In this document: positions 6,778-15,495 of the stretch, piece by piece
Position numbering within the stretch: the first letter of the stretch is position 1
How the letters are laid out: each line of letters begins with the position of its first letter
Notes under the pieces: generated by a model
Told to the model about the DNA's origin: nothing
The model's input: the letters and a program-made list of their open reading frames with translations, nothing else
Databases searched by the model: none
Made by a program: the position numbers and the translations under genes
Assembly: GCF_000327285.1 (NCBI RefSeq)
Contig: NZ_HE998569.1
Location: 91,278 to 155,277 of the forward strand
Direction of reading: 5' to 3'
DNA: 64,000 nt
DNA from: Holdemania massiliensis AP2
GTDB taxonomy: Bacteria; Bacillota_I; Bacilli_A; Erysipelotrichales; Erysipelotrichaceae

Positions 6778-9360
6778 TTATTGATCCTCATCGGGATCGG
6801 GAAGCAGGGTTTTTAGTTCTTTTAACGGCCGGTGAGGCTCCAAATTTCTTTGTTCCTGCAGGCGATGTTGATGACGCAGCTGATTGACCTGTGCTTCCAG
6901 TTCACGGGAACTGAGCCGCATTGCGCCCTGCCCCAGAATGATCAGCTGTTCCATGCCGTCGGACGTCGCGACGGTCACTTCAAATTGATCGGCAAGCTTA
7001 TGCGTTGCTTTTTCGATATAGGAATCCGCGGTCTGAGACGTTTTCGTATAGACAACATAAAGATTATGCAGCTTTTGAATGGAGCCGGGATTGTCTTTAA
7101 CCTGATAGGCATCAAAGACGATGATCAGGATTCCCGTTCGAGTTCCCTGGAAGCTGGAAAGCCGCTGGATCAGCTGTTCACGGGCTGCCGAAAGATCTGC
7201 CTCAGCCAGGGGAATGAGTTCACTCCAGGAATGAATCATGTTGTAGCCGTCCACTAACAAACATTTTGTCTTGGGCTGCTGCTGCAGAATTTCAACATGC
7301 TCCGGCATTTCCTTGCGCCGGACTGGTGAGTGAACGGCAGCTTTTTCTTTCGGCTTGTGCGTTCGCTCCATGACCCGTTTCAGTTCGGCGTCATCAACCG
7401 TATAACGGTTATGATGATAACCGGAATCGCTGCTGAGAGGGGTCTTCGGATGCCACTGGGCTTCCAGATGCATGTGTTCGCTGACTTCATCATACCGGAC
7501 AAGGAAGCCGGCGCCGTGGCTGCAGAAAATCGAATCGGCAGGAAAATCCAGATCGCCGTCGCAGTCATAACCGATGGCTTCGATTACAGCCTCCTGATCA
7601 GCGCAGGGCTGATAACCATCAAAGGTACAGGTTAAGCGGCCTAAGCCATGGGTGTAAGCGGTCAGTTCCGCCTGGTAATTGCGCATTTTGGCTACTGGAG
7701 CCGTTCCTTCAAGAATTACGGTTTCTTCCCGCGTTTGTGCGATGGACGATTGGGCCTGCATTCTTTCCAAATCAAACATTGCCCGGCTAAGCTGACCCGA
7801 AGGCAGTTCCATCCGAAATTGATAGATGGGCTCCAGCAGCTGACAGGAAACGGAGCGCAGTCCCTGACGCAGAGCACGCAGGGTTGCCTGGCGGAAATCG
7901 CCGCCTTCAGTATGCTTGATATGAGCTTTGCCGGCGATCAAGGTGATTTTGATATCGGTGATCGGCGATCCGGTTAAAACCCCCGGCACTTCCATTTCAT
8001 CCAGACAGTTGAGTACCATTTTCTGCCATGGCAGAGCTAAGAAGTCAACCGGGCAATCCGAAGTAATCTGAATCCCGGAGCCGGGCGGCAGCGGTTCTAA
8101 CAACAGATGAACTTCCGCATAATGGCGCAGCGGTTCATAATGACCAACGCCTTCCACCGGCTCCAGAATCGTTTCTTTATAGTTGATCTTGCCTTCATCC
8201 AGCTCTACATCCAGATGGAAGCGATCACTGATCAGCTGTTTTAGAATTTCAATCTGGACATTGCCCATCATCTGAATGTGAATTTCCTGAGTTGGGGCAT
8301 GAAACTGCAGGTGCAGCTGGGGATCCTCTTCCTCCAGCTGTTTCAGCTGGCGGTACAGGGCAAAGGGATCGCAGCCCTGCGGCGGAATCAGACTGTAGCT
8401 CAGACAGGCCGAAAGAATCGGGGAACGGGCGGGCTGCTCAAAACCCAGGCCATCATGAATTCCCAGCTTCATCGGGCCTTTCAGACAACAGACATGACCG
8501 GCTGACACTTCATTGACCATGGTGAACTGTTCACCTGAATACAGCCGCAGCTGATCGACCTTTTCCCCATTGTCCAGCACCTGCTTGGCTTTGAGGGTCC
8601 CGCCGGTGATTTTGACTTGGGTTAACCGCGTACCCTGACGGTCACGGGACACTTTAAAGACACGGGCTCCAAAGGCTTCGGGATAAATTTTTTCCTGTGT
8701 GTAGGCATCGAGTCCGTCCAGCAAGGCTTCAACCCCCTCGCCTTTAAGCGCGGAACCAAAATAACAGGGAAACAGGGATCGGTCGGCCACGGCGCTCTGG
8801 ATCTGTTTGACGGATAACGTTCCGTTTTCCAGGTAGCTTTCCAGCAGATCATCCCGCTGCATCGCGATGTTTTCCATCTGTTCTTCCACATGCGTAAAAT
8901 CCAAGATCCGCGGATCCAACTGTTTCTGCAGTGCCGTTATGAACGCCGCGGCATCCGTATAGGCGATATCCATCTTGTTGACAAACACAAACGCTGGAAC
9001 ATGATAGGTTTCCAACAGCTTCCAGATCGTGTGCGTGTGCGCCTGAACGCCGTCCATGCCGCTGATCAGAACGACCGCGTAATCGAGCACCTGCAGCGTG
9101 CGTTCCATTTCGGCACTGAAGTCAATATGGCCGGGAGTATCGAGGAGTGTGAATTCGGTCTCTTTCCAGGGGAAACGGGCTTGCTTTAAAAAGATGGTAA
9201 TCCCCCGGCTGCGTTCCTGCCGGTCATAATCCAGAACGGTATCCTGATGATCCACGCGGCCGCGCTTACGAATTTGATGGGATAGATAAAGAAGACTTTC
9301 CGACAGAGTGGTCTTGCCGGCGTCGACGTGCGCCAGGGCGCCAAGAATAATCGATTTCAT
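6778..9360 (-). CDS. TetM/EF-G-like translation GTPase fused to NYN (YacP-like) nuclease domain
   Basis: An 860-aa protein. Residues 1-660 follow EF-G and the ribosomal-protection proteins: P-loop AHVDAGKTT (11-18), RGITI switch I, DTPGH (74-78), NKMD (128-131), then domains II-V. After a short linker, roughly residues 695-835 form a complete NYN/YacP domain (CLLVDGYNMIHSW, LIIVFDAYQV, TADSYIEKATHKL, VATSDG) with the Asp residues expected of a PIN-like RNase. A Tet(M)-type protein is about 640 aa, so the C-terminal 200 residues are an addition. Likely acts on the ribosome, perhaps coupling a stall-release GTPase to RNA cleavage (inference). ATG at 9360 is chosen because the conserved domain starts there; the ribosome site is weak. 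Drug resistance should not be assumed. Confidence 0.85.
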   Translation of the reverse strand: MKSIILGALAHVDAGKTTLSESLLYLSHQIRKRGRVDHQDTVLDYDRQERSRGITIFLKQARFPWKETEFTLLDTPGHIDFSAEMERTLQVLDYAVVLISGMDGVQAHTHTIWKLLETYHVPAFVFVNKMDIAYTDAAAFITALQKQLDPRILDFTHVEEQMENIAMQRDDLLESYLENGTLSVKQIQSAVADRSLFPCYFGSALKGEGVEALLDGLDAYTQEKIYPEAFGARVFKVSRDRQGTRLTQVKITGGTLKAKQVLDNGEKVDQLRLYSGEQFTMVNEVSAGHVCCLKGPMKLGIHDGLGFEQPARSPILSACLSYSLIPPQGCDPFALYRQLKQLEEEDPQLHLQFHAPTQEIHIQMMGNVQIEILKQLISDRFHLDVELDEGKINYKETILEPVEGVGHYEPLRHYAEVHLLLEPLPPGSGIQITSDCPVDFLALPWQKMVLNCLDEMEVPGVLTGSPITDIKITLIAGKAHIKHTEGGDFRQATLRALRQGLRSVSCQLLEPIYQFRMELPSGQLSRAMFDLERMQAQSSIAQTREETVILEGTAPVAKMRNYQAELTAYTHGLGRLTCTFDGYQPCADQEAVIEAIGYDCDGDLDFPADSIFCSHGAGFLVRYDEVSEHMHLEAQWHPKTPLSSDSGYHHNRYTVDDAELKRVMERTHKPKEKAAVHSPVRRKEMPEHVEILQQQPKTKCLLVDGYNMIHSWSELIPLAEADLSAAREQLIQRLSSFQGTRTGILIIVFDAYQVKDNPGSIQKLHNLYVVYTKTSQTADSYIEKATHKLADQFEVTVATSDGMEQLIILGQGAMRLSSRELEAQVNQLRHQHRLQEQRNLEPHRPLKELKTLLPDPDEDQ

Positions 9361-9558
9361 AAGAAAATTGTATTTCACTTTCAGGGATTGTTCAAGTCTT
9401 TTACAGTCAGCAAGGAAAACTGTGTCCATCGTGATGATGGATTTTGAATAAACATCGCAGATCAAGGGCGGCAGTATTTTATTGACAGTTTTGGTTTGCT
9501 CGGGATTAAGCCGGGTGCTTGGGTATGAGAAAAAGTTGACAAATTAAGCGTTAAAGTC

Positions 9559-9588
9559 TTTACAGCACTTAGAAGCGAGGTGTATGAT
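9559..9588 (+). promoter_or_regulatory. Promoter of the ribU riboswitch transcript
   Basis: TTTACA at 9559-9564 and TATGAT at 9583-9588 with an 18-base spacer. Predicted start near 9595, just before the riboswitch. Confidence 0.6.
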
Positions 9589-9608
9589 AAATGTGCATAG
9601 AATAAAAA

Positions 9609-9710
9609 CTTCAGGGGTCGAGTGAAATTCTCTACTGGCGGTATACTCCGCGAACCTTCGGGCCGAACCGGTGCAATTCCGGTAGCAACAGTTAAAGTCT
9701 GGATAAAGAA
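9609..9710 (+). ncRNA. FMN riboswitch (RFN element)
   Basis: Shows the conserved RFN blocks in order: AGGGGTCGAGTGAAATTC, CTACTGGCGGTA, CCGCGA, CCGGTGCAATTCCGGT and CAACAGTTAAAGTCTGGAT. It senses FMN and is followed by a terminator hairpin at 9742-9784, so it should switch off ribU when FMN is plentiful by premature termination. Boundaries are approximate. Confidence 0.95.
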
Positions 9711-9741
9711 GCACATTTTTTGTTTTATCCTTATTGAAAGC

Positions 9742-9784
9742 AAAAAAACGTACCTGAATGATATTTTAGGCACGTTTTTCTTTG
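9742..9784 (+). terminator. Riboswitch-controlled terminator
   Basis: AAAAACGTACCT pairs with AGGCACGTTTTT (internal mismatches) across an A/T-rich loop, running into CTTTG. Its position between the FMN aptamer and the ribU ribosome site is that of an expression-platform terminator. Confidence 0.8.
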
Positions 9785-9801
9785 TTGACAGGAGGGATAA
9801 C

Positions 9802-10443
9802 ATGAGTACAAAGAAAATGACGACCGTGGGGGTACTTTGCGCGATGGCGCTGGCGCTCAATCTGGTCATCCGGTTTCCGATGATTCCGACCGTTTCCTTT
9901 TTAAATTACGATCCGAAGGATGTTGTAATCGTGATCGGCGGTCTGATGTATGGACCGATGACATCGCTGATCATGAGCGCAGTCTGTTCCGGGCTGGAGA
10001 TCTTCTATCGCGGCGGCACGCCGCTGGACGTGGTAATGAACATGATTTCAACATGCGCGTTCGCCTGCACAGCGGCTTGGATCTACAAGCATAACCGGAC
10101 GAAAAACGGCGCGGTATTCGGACTGGCTGCCGGTGTGATCGCTTCAACGGCCAGTATGCTTTTGTGGAATTATATCATCACCCCAATTTATTTTCAGATT
10201 CCCCGCGAAACGGTCGCGATGATGCTGCTGCCGGGATATCTGCCGTTCAATTTGCTGAAAAGCAGTTTAAACGCTGGCTTGGTCTTATTTCTATATAAGC
10301 CGGTTGCGACGATTCTGCGCCGCTCCAGTCTGGCTGAGAAAAAAGTGTATGAGGAAAAACGCAGCCGGGGCATGGTGTTGTTGGGATTTTTCATCGCTTT
10401 GACCGCAATCTGCGTGACATTGGCCCTGCAGGGATGGATTTAA
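9802..10443 (+). CDS. ribU: Riboflavin ECF transporter S component RibU
   Basis: A 213-aa integral membrane protein with about six membrane spans; LNYDPKDVVIVIGGLMYGP and the following Gly/Ser-rich segments match the RibU family. It captures riboflavin (or FMN) and works with the shared ECF T component and two ATPases encoded elsewhere. Start at 9802 has GGAGGG seven bases upstream. The FMN riboswitch directly upstream independently supports the substrate. A flavin-binding PNPOx-like gene and its decayed copy follow. Confidence 0.93.
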   Translation: MSTKKMTTVGVLCAMALALNLVIRFPMIPTVSFLNYDPKDVVIVIGGLMYGPMTSLIMSAVCSGLEIFYRGGTPLDVVMNMISTCAFACTAAWIYKHNRTKNGAVFGLAAGVIASTASMLLWNYIITPIYFQIPRETVAMMLLPGYLPFNLLKSSLNAGLVLFLYKPVATILRRSSLAEKKVYEEKRSRGMVLLGFFIALTAICVTLALQGWI

Positions 10444-10456
10444 GGAGGCAAGGTCT

Positions 10457-10850
10457 ATGGAAAAATAAAGCATGGTCCTTGAAGAAATAAACGGATTTTG
10501 TGGGCAAAGTTGAATCAACGGAAAATTATAGCGCGGCCTAACTGCATGGACAACCAGCCGTACGCTATGTCAGCTGTCTGTTCTATAACGAAAAGATATT
10601 TTTCAAAACGGATAAGAATTTTCGCAAGACCCGGCAGCTGCTCCGCAATCCGCATATAGCCGTATGTACGTGCAATAGAAGGCAAAGCGGAAAACAGAGG
10701 ATTCATGATCAATGTCCGGGACGGATGTTTCAACCTATGTATAAGCAAACTTTGCGGCAGAGTTACCCTGCGTATTTGCATGAGGAAAATGAGATTCTGA
10801 GTGCGGGCACGCCGGAATTCGTACAGATCTGGGATGAGGATGAACAGTGA
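10457..10850 (+). pseudogene. Decayed copy of the PNPOx-like gene downstream
   Basis: Preceded by GGAGG but stops after three codons. Beyond that, blocks align with the intact gene at 10923: GTCAGCTGTCTGTTCTATAACG, AAGAATTTTCGCAAGAC, ATGTATAAGCAAACTTTG and ATCTGGGATGAGGATGAACA. There are several frameshifts and deletions. It is evidently a tandem duplicate that has decayed well beyond a recent event. Confidence 0.8.
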
Positions 10851-10922
10851 CGGGCATTTCAGATTTCCTCACCCATTCGATGATTTATCAGCTCTATGAT
10901 CAACGTTAAAGGAGAGAAAAAA

Positions 10923-11384
10923 ATGGAATTGAAAGAAGCAAAACAGCGGTTTTTTAATCAGCTAGGGCAGTGGAAAATTATGGCCTTGGGCAGCAGCGTT
11001 AACGATTATGTTATGGTCCGCAATGTCAGCTGTCTGTTCTATAACGAGAAGATTTATTTTAAGACCGACAAAAACTTCCGCAAGACACAGCAGTTGTTTC
11101 AAAATCCGCGGGTTGCGCTGTGCTGCGGCGGGGTTCAGGTGGAGGGGATTGCTCTCAACAAAGGCCTGGTGATTGACGAGCCGGGGCGAACGTTTGAAAC
11201 GCTGTATAAGCAGTACCTGTGGGGCAGCTACAACGCGTATTCGCATGAAGAAGATGAGATTTTGATCGAGGTTACGCCGAAGTTTGTAGAGATCTGGGAT
11301 ACCGATGAAGATAACTACGCGTTTCAGATTTTTATTGATTTTGATCAGAAAACAGCTGAAGTTGTCAGCTATGATAAAAAGTAA
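10923..11384 (+). CDS. Pyridoxamine 5'-phosphate oxidase-like flavin-binding protein
   Basis: A 153-aa cytosolic split-barrel protein of the PNPOx-like superfamily: MALGSSVNDYVMVRNVSCLFY, YFKTDKNFRKTQQLFQNPRVALCCGG and PKFVEIWD segments follow the fold, in which a dimer binds FMN or F420. Its position after an FMN riboswitch and ribU is consistent with a flavin cofactor, although an intergenic region separates them. Start has GGAG about eight bases upstream. Reaction unknown. Confidence 0.8.
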   Translation: MELKEAKQRFFNQLGQWKIMALGSSVNDYVMVRNVSCLFYNEKIYFKTDKNFRKTQQLFQNPRVALCCGGVQVEGIALNKGLVIDEPGRTFETLYKQYLWGSYNAYSHEEDEILIEVTPKFVEIWDTDEDNYAFQIFIDFDQKTAEVVSYDKK

Positions 11385-11425
11385 CTTGAATCATTTAGAC
11401 TTTCAATAAAGCAAAAGGCAAAACG

Positions 11426-11468
11426 AAAGCGGAAGCAGCTGGAACTCAGCGGTACTTCCGTTTTTTTG
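11426..11468 (+). terminator. Terminator after the PNPOx-like gene
   Basis: CGGAAG (11430-11435) pairs with CTTCCG (11455-11460), with an inner AGCTG/CAGC helix, followed by seven T. Confidence 0.8.
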
Positions 11469-11881
11469 TTTGACTGTTCAGATCGTCAGCCTGCGCCACG
11501 GCTCCTAAGCAGCATGGATAGGGAAATGACGATGAAAATCAAGGGGCGCTGGATCGTTGAATTGAATAAGGCAAAATCGTAACGTACTTATTTAAAAAAG
11601 AAGGCAAGGCTTTTCAAGCGTTTGACAAGGAGGAATCATTCCTCCCTTACTTTGCTTTAGATCGCTTGTCAGCAAGTACCTTTTGGGAGGTTATGTACTT
11701 TGATTTGTTTAACCTGTTTTTGCGGCTTCCTTCAACAGCCTTTGATGAAAGAGCATGATATGAATCCGCTGCCGATTGTGGCGGTTCGGCTTAATTCAGC
11801 AGAGGCATCATTATCTTATATCAAGGCTGCTCTAGCAGTGTTGTGTGATCAAAAGACTTATCTTTAAAACCGGCCGCATTG
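11469..11881. other. Intergenic region with possible gene scraps
   Basis: No full gene is seen. A 16-codon frame at about 11532 (MKIKGRWIVELNK...) and a 40-codon frame ending near 11866 look protein-like but lack ribosome sites, and may be remains of lost genes. Confidence 0.3.
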
Positions 11882-11905
11882 AAAAACCCGGAATTGCCCG
11901 GGTTT
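11882..11905 (-). terminator. Terminator of the copper operon
   Basis: On the minus strand AACCCGG pairs with CCGGGTT across a short loop and is followed by a T run. It lies 23 bases after csoR. Confidence 0.75.
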
Positions 11906-11927
11906 ACGTTTCATCGGTAAGTTCATT

Positions 11928-12194
11928 TCATAAGCAACGATCCAGAATGGCCAGCACTTCTTCAATCTTGGCTTCCGCCTGTTCCGGCTGTTCCTGCATC
12001 GCTTCTTTGACGCAGCCGTGAATGTGGGCGCTTAGGATCTCCTGATTGACCTTGGCTAAAATGGCCGAAGCAGCCTGAATCTGGTTGGAAATGTCGATGC
12101 AGTAACGGTCGTCTTCAACCATTCGGATCACGCCGTCAATCTGACCCCGGGCTGTTTTTAACAGCTGCAGGGTGCGTGCAGCATCAGCTTTCAT
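11928..12194 (-). CDS. csoR: Copper-sensing repressor CsoR
   Basis: An 88-aa all-helical DUF156 protein. Cys32, His57 and Cys61 have exactly the C-x24-H-x3-C spacing of the Cu(I) site of CsoR. Apo-CsoR represses; Cu(I) binding releases DNA. Its ATG abuts the TAG of copA with no gap, so it is the last gene of the copper operon and autoregulated. A fitting GC-rich operator lies upstream of copA at 14770. Confidence 0.9.
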   Translation of the reverse strand: MKADAARTLQLLKTARGQIDGVIRMVEDDRYCIDISNQIQAASAILAKVNQEILSAHIHGCVKEAMQEQPEQAEAKIEEVLAILDRCL

Positions 12195-12404
12195 CTACGC
12201 AACGGAAACGACTTCGTAGCCGGCATCCGTGACCGCTTGAATCAATGCGCTGTCTTCGACAGGCTGACTGCAGGAAACGACGGCTTTCTTTTCTTCCAAA
12301 GTTACTTCCGCATTGTCGACGCCGGCCACCGCTTTCAGTGCGGCTTCGACGCGGGCCTTGCAATGAGCGCAGGCCATTCCGTTGATCATCATTGTTTTTG
12401 TCAT
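12195..12404 (-). CDS. copZ: CopZ copper chaperone, probable internal start within copA
   Basis: The last 69 codons of copA form an independent CopZ-like chaperone (MTKTMMINGMACAHC..., ferredoxin-like fold, CxxC for Cu(I)). Its ATG at 12404 is preceded by AAAAGGAGA with eight-base spacing, a textbook ribosome site inside the copA frame. This suggests either that copZ was fused to copA by loss of a stop codon and kept its own initiation signal, or that both a fused and a free chaperone are made. Which products exist cannot be told from sequence. Confidence 0.55.
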   Translation of the reverse strand: MTKTMMINGMACAHCKARVEAALKAVAGVDNAEVTLEEKKAVVSCSQPVEDSALIQAVTDAGYEVVSVA

Positions 12405-14756
12405 GTTCTTTTCTCCTTTTGTTATGGTTTCAATTTTTTTGACGGCTGCCTGTTTGACCGGCGCCGGTGTTGCTGCATCTTGTTCAGTCGGCCGCGGACT
12501 GGAGAACAATTTCAGCCGCAAGGCATTGGAAACGACGCTGACGGAGCTTAAGCTCATCGCCGCCGCGCCAAACATCGGATTCAGCTTCCAGCCTAACATC
12601 GGAATGAAGACGCCGGCGGCCAGCGGTATGCCGATGCTGTTGTAGATCAAAGCCCAGAACAGATTCTGCTTGATATTGCGCAGAACCGCTTTGGATAATT
12701 TGATCGCCGTGACTGCATCCCACAGATCGCTTTTCATCAAGACGATATCCGCGGATTCAATCGCGACGTCAGTACCCGCGCCGATCGCAATTCCGACATC
12801 GGCCTGTGCCAGTGCCGGAGCATCGTTGATGCCGTCGCCGATCATCGCAACCTTGCGGCCCTCGGCCTGAACCTGACTGACGACCTGCTGCTTATCGGAA
12901 GGCAGGACTTCAGCGATCACCTTGTCAATTCCAGCCTGTTGGGCAATCGCCTGAGCGACCTGCGGATTATCGCCGGTTAACAACACGACGTCGATCCCCA
13001 TGCGTTTCAGTTCCGCTACGGCTGCCCGACTGGTTGGTTTGATGGTATCCGCAACCGCGATCATGCCTAGAATTGCACCGTTTTGGACAATGAACAACGG
13101 CGTTCGGCCCTGACTGGCGGCTTGGTGATGCAGTTCTTCGATCTGCGCATCGGCCAGCCCCATCGCTTGCATCATTTTAAGATTGCCGGCAGCGGCAGGC
13201 TGATTGTCGATCGTTGCAGAAACGCCCTGCCCAGCAATGTTTTCAAACTGTTCGATTGGTTTGGCAGAGGCATTTTGCTGCTTCGCATAGCGAACGATGG
13301 CTTCCGCCAGCGGATGCTCAGAAACAATTTCCAGGGACAGCGCAGTGTTCAGTAAGGCACTCTCGCTTTCACCTAAGACGACGACCTCGACAACTTCCGG
13401 CTTGCCGGTCGTGACCGTACCGGTTTTGTCCAGGATCACGGTCTGAAGGGAATGGGCGGTTTCCAGTGCTTCGCCGGATTTGATCAGAATTCCGTTCTCT
13501 GCCCCTTTGCCCGTTCCCACCATAATCGCCGTCGGCGTGGCTAAGCCCAAAGCACAAGGACAAGAAATCACCAGCACAGCGATCCCGATTGAAACCGCAA
13601 AGCTGATTGATTCTCCCAATGCCAGCCAGATCACAGCGGCCGCGATGGCAATCGTGATGACGACCGGTACGAAGACGCCGCTGACCTTATCCGCCAGCTT
13701 GGCAATCGGTGCTTTGGAAGAGGACGCTTCTTCGACTAAACGAATGATCTGCGACAAGGTCGTATCTTCCCCGACTAATGTGGCTTCCATCTCCACGACA
13801 CCGCTTTTATTGACGGTGGCGCCGATGATTTTTTCGCCGATCGTGCGCTCCACCGGAATGCTTTCACCGGTGATCGCCGATTCATCAAAAGCGGCGCTGC
13901 CCTGTACGATAACACCGTCGACCGGCACGCTTTGACCTGGTTTAACACGGATATGGTCCCCTGGCCGAACCTCTTCTACCGGAATTTCCGTGAAGTCTTC
14001 ACCGCGGCGAACCCAGGCGGTCTTCGGCGCTAAATCGATCAGCTTGGCAATCGCTTCTGAAGTCTTGCCTTTAGAGCGTGTTTCCAGATATTTGCCCAAT
14101 GTGATCAAAGTCAGAATCATCGCGGACGTTTCAAAGTACATATCCATCGCCCAGCTGTGAACTTTGGTCATATCCATTGTCCCCAGACCCATGCCGATTT
14201 CATACAGAGCAATGATGCCGTAGATGATCGCTGCGGCGGAGCCAATGGCGATCAGCGAATCCATGTTCGGCGAACGCCGCCATAAATTTTTAAAACCATG
14301 GGTAAAATAATGCCCGTTCACGATCACGATCGGCAAGCATAACAAGAACTGCGTCAGCGCAAAGTTCATCGTATTCGCATGGCCGAGGAAGAAGGACGGC
14401 AGCGGCCATCCCATCATGTGACCCATCGACAGGTAAAACAGGGGAAGCATAAAGACAACCGAGATGATCAGATGGTTCTTCATCGTTTTCATCTGTTTTT
14501 CCATCGGATTCTCTGCTGCCGCCGCTTTAACGGGAGCTGTCGGAGCGCCATGTTCTTCCGCGTGATATCCCGCCTGTTCCACAGTCTGCATAATCGTTTC
14601 ACTGCTGAGCTGATTTTCATCAAAGCTGACGGTCATCTTATTGGCTAATAAATTAACATCGCATTGTTCTAACCCATCCAGCTTGCGTACACTGCGCTCA
14701 ATAGCGGCGCTGCAGGCAGAACAGCTCATCCCTGTCACATCGTAGGTTTTTTTCAT
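12195..14756 (-). CDS. copA: Cu(I)-exporting P1B-type ATPase with C-terminal CopZ domain
   Basis: An 853-aa membrane pump. Order: N-terminal heavy-metal domain (Cys12, Cys15 in GMSCSACS), membrane helices, actuator TGES, the CPC motif (Cys399, Cys401), phosphorylation site DKTGT (Asp443), TGDN and GDGINDAP, then membrane helices. Unusually it ends with a second metal-binding domain (about 785-853, MACAHC) that is a complete CopZ sequence. ATG at 14756 has AGAGGTGA upstream. The in-frame ATG of the CopZ part has its own excellent ribosome site (see separate entry). Exports Cu(I), giving copper tolerance; regulated by CsoR. Confidence 0.93.
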   Translation of the reverse strand: MKKTYDVTGMSCSACSAAIERSVRKLDGLEQCDVNLLANKMTVSFDENQLSSETIMQTVEQAGYHAEEHGAPTAPVKAAAAENPMEKQMKTMKNHLIISVVFMLPLFYLSMGHMMGWPLPSFFLGHANTMNFALTQFLLCLPIVIVNGHYFTHGFKNLWRRSPNMDSLIAIGSAAAIIYGIIALYEIGMGLGTMDMTKVHSWAMDMYFETSAMILTLITLGKYLETRSKGKTSEAIAKLIDLAPKTAWVRRGEDFTEIPVEEVRPGDHIRVKPGQSVPVDGVIVQGSAAFDESAITGESIPVERTIGEKIIGATVNKSGVVEMEATLVGEDTTLSQIIRLVEEASSSKAPIAKLADKVSGVFVPVVITIAIAAAVIWLALGESISFAVSIGIAVLVISCPCALGLATPTAIMVGTGKGAENGILIKSGEALETAHSLQTVILDKTGTVTTGKPEVVEVVVLGESESALLNTALSLEIVSEHPLAEAIVRYAKQQNASAKPIEQFENIAGQGVSATIDNQPAAAGNLKMMQAMGLADAQIEELHHQAASQGRTPLFIVQNGAILGMIAVADTIKPTSRAAVAELKRMGIDVVLLTGDNPQVAQAIAQQAGIDKVIAEVLPSDKQQVVSQVQAEGRKVAMIGDGINDAPALAQADVGIAIGAGTDVAIESADIVLMKSDLWDAVTAIKLSKAVLRNIKQNLFWALIYNSIGIPLAAGVFIPMLGWKLNPMFGAAAMSLSSVSVVSNALRLKLFSSPRPTEQDAATPAPVKQAAVKKIETITKGEKNMTKTMMINGMACAHCKARVEAALKAVAGVDNAEVTLEEKKAVVSCSQPVEDSALIQAVTDAGYEVVSVA

Positions 14757-14769
14757 TCCATCACCTCTC

Positions 14770-14792
14770 ATACCCCACCCCTAGGGGGTGTG
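14770..14792. promoter_or_regulatory. CsoR operator
   Basis: The GC-rich pseudo-palindrome TACCCCACCCCTAGGGGGTG fits the operator type bound by CsoR and lies just upstream of copA. Confidence 0.7.
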
Positions 14793-14937
14793 CAGCTTTA
14801 GAATATCGCACATCGCTTTTTCTGTCAATGATGATGCCTTCTCTTTTTTTGGCGCTTTTCCATAAAGCTCTTTATTAGGATGAAACGAAACGGATAATTC
14901 ATTCAGTCGTTTTATAAAAGTAAATCAGCATTGTTGC

Positions 14938-15495
14938 TTAATGTTTGCGATAGTGAAGCAATAGCGCTTCCTGCGGTTTGCGCGGGCGGGGTTCAGGGTG
15001 TTCTGCCGGATAACCCAGAGCGATGGCGGAGACCAGCTGCAGTTCTGGATAGCCGATCAATTCTGTAATTTCCTTCTCTGTATATTCGGTATCCCGAATC
15101 CATAATGAACCCAAACCGAGGTCAACCGCGGCTAATCCGATATGTTCAATCGCTGCGCCGATGGATAACAAATCACCAGTTGTCCACAGTTCATCCGCTT
15201 CTCTTAAGACTAGGATTAACACTGGGGCTGTTTTGATGATTTCGGCTGTGTATCGAGAGCTGTTGACATAGCCAGGCAGTTTCTCATCATGGGATTCAAA
15301 TAATTGAAGCATGATGTCCGCAATCTGATCTTTGATTTCAGCTTTTAAAATCATGAACCGCCATGGCTGACGATTCTTGGCGGATGGACACAGCCTTGCG
15401 GCTTCAATTAACTTTTCCAGTTTTGCTTCTTCAATGGGTGTTGATTTAAATTTACGAATGCTTCTGCGCTGTCGGATCACTTCTTCTAATTCCAT
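14938..15495 (-). CDS. Nitroreductase family protein
   Basis: A 185-aa FMN-dependent NAD(P)H oxidoreductase. RRSIRKFKSTPI and AARLCPSAKNRQPWRF are the typical FMN-binding N-terminal motifs; GLGSLWIRD and SAIALGYPAEHPEPRPRK complete the fold. Reduces nitro compounds, quinones or similar; natural substrate unknown. The ATG at 15495 sits seven bases from GGAGGG; a GTG codon immediately before it would be too close. Single gene. Confidence 0.87.
   Translation of the reverse strand: MELEEVIRQRRSIRKFKSTPIEEAKLEKLIEAARLCPSAKNRQPWRFMILKAEIKDQIADIMLQLFESHDEKLPGYVNSSRYTAEIIKTAPVLILVLREADELWTTGDLLSIGAAIEHIGLAAVDLGLGSLWIRDTEYTEKEITELIGYPELQLVSAIALGYPAEHPEPRPRKPQEALLLHYRKH

Noticed and set aside
6778-9360. 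Tetracycline resistance determinant
   Set aside because: Resembles Tet(M)-type proteins but is a longer fusion in an ordinary chromosomal setting without mobile markers; resistance cannot be inferred.
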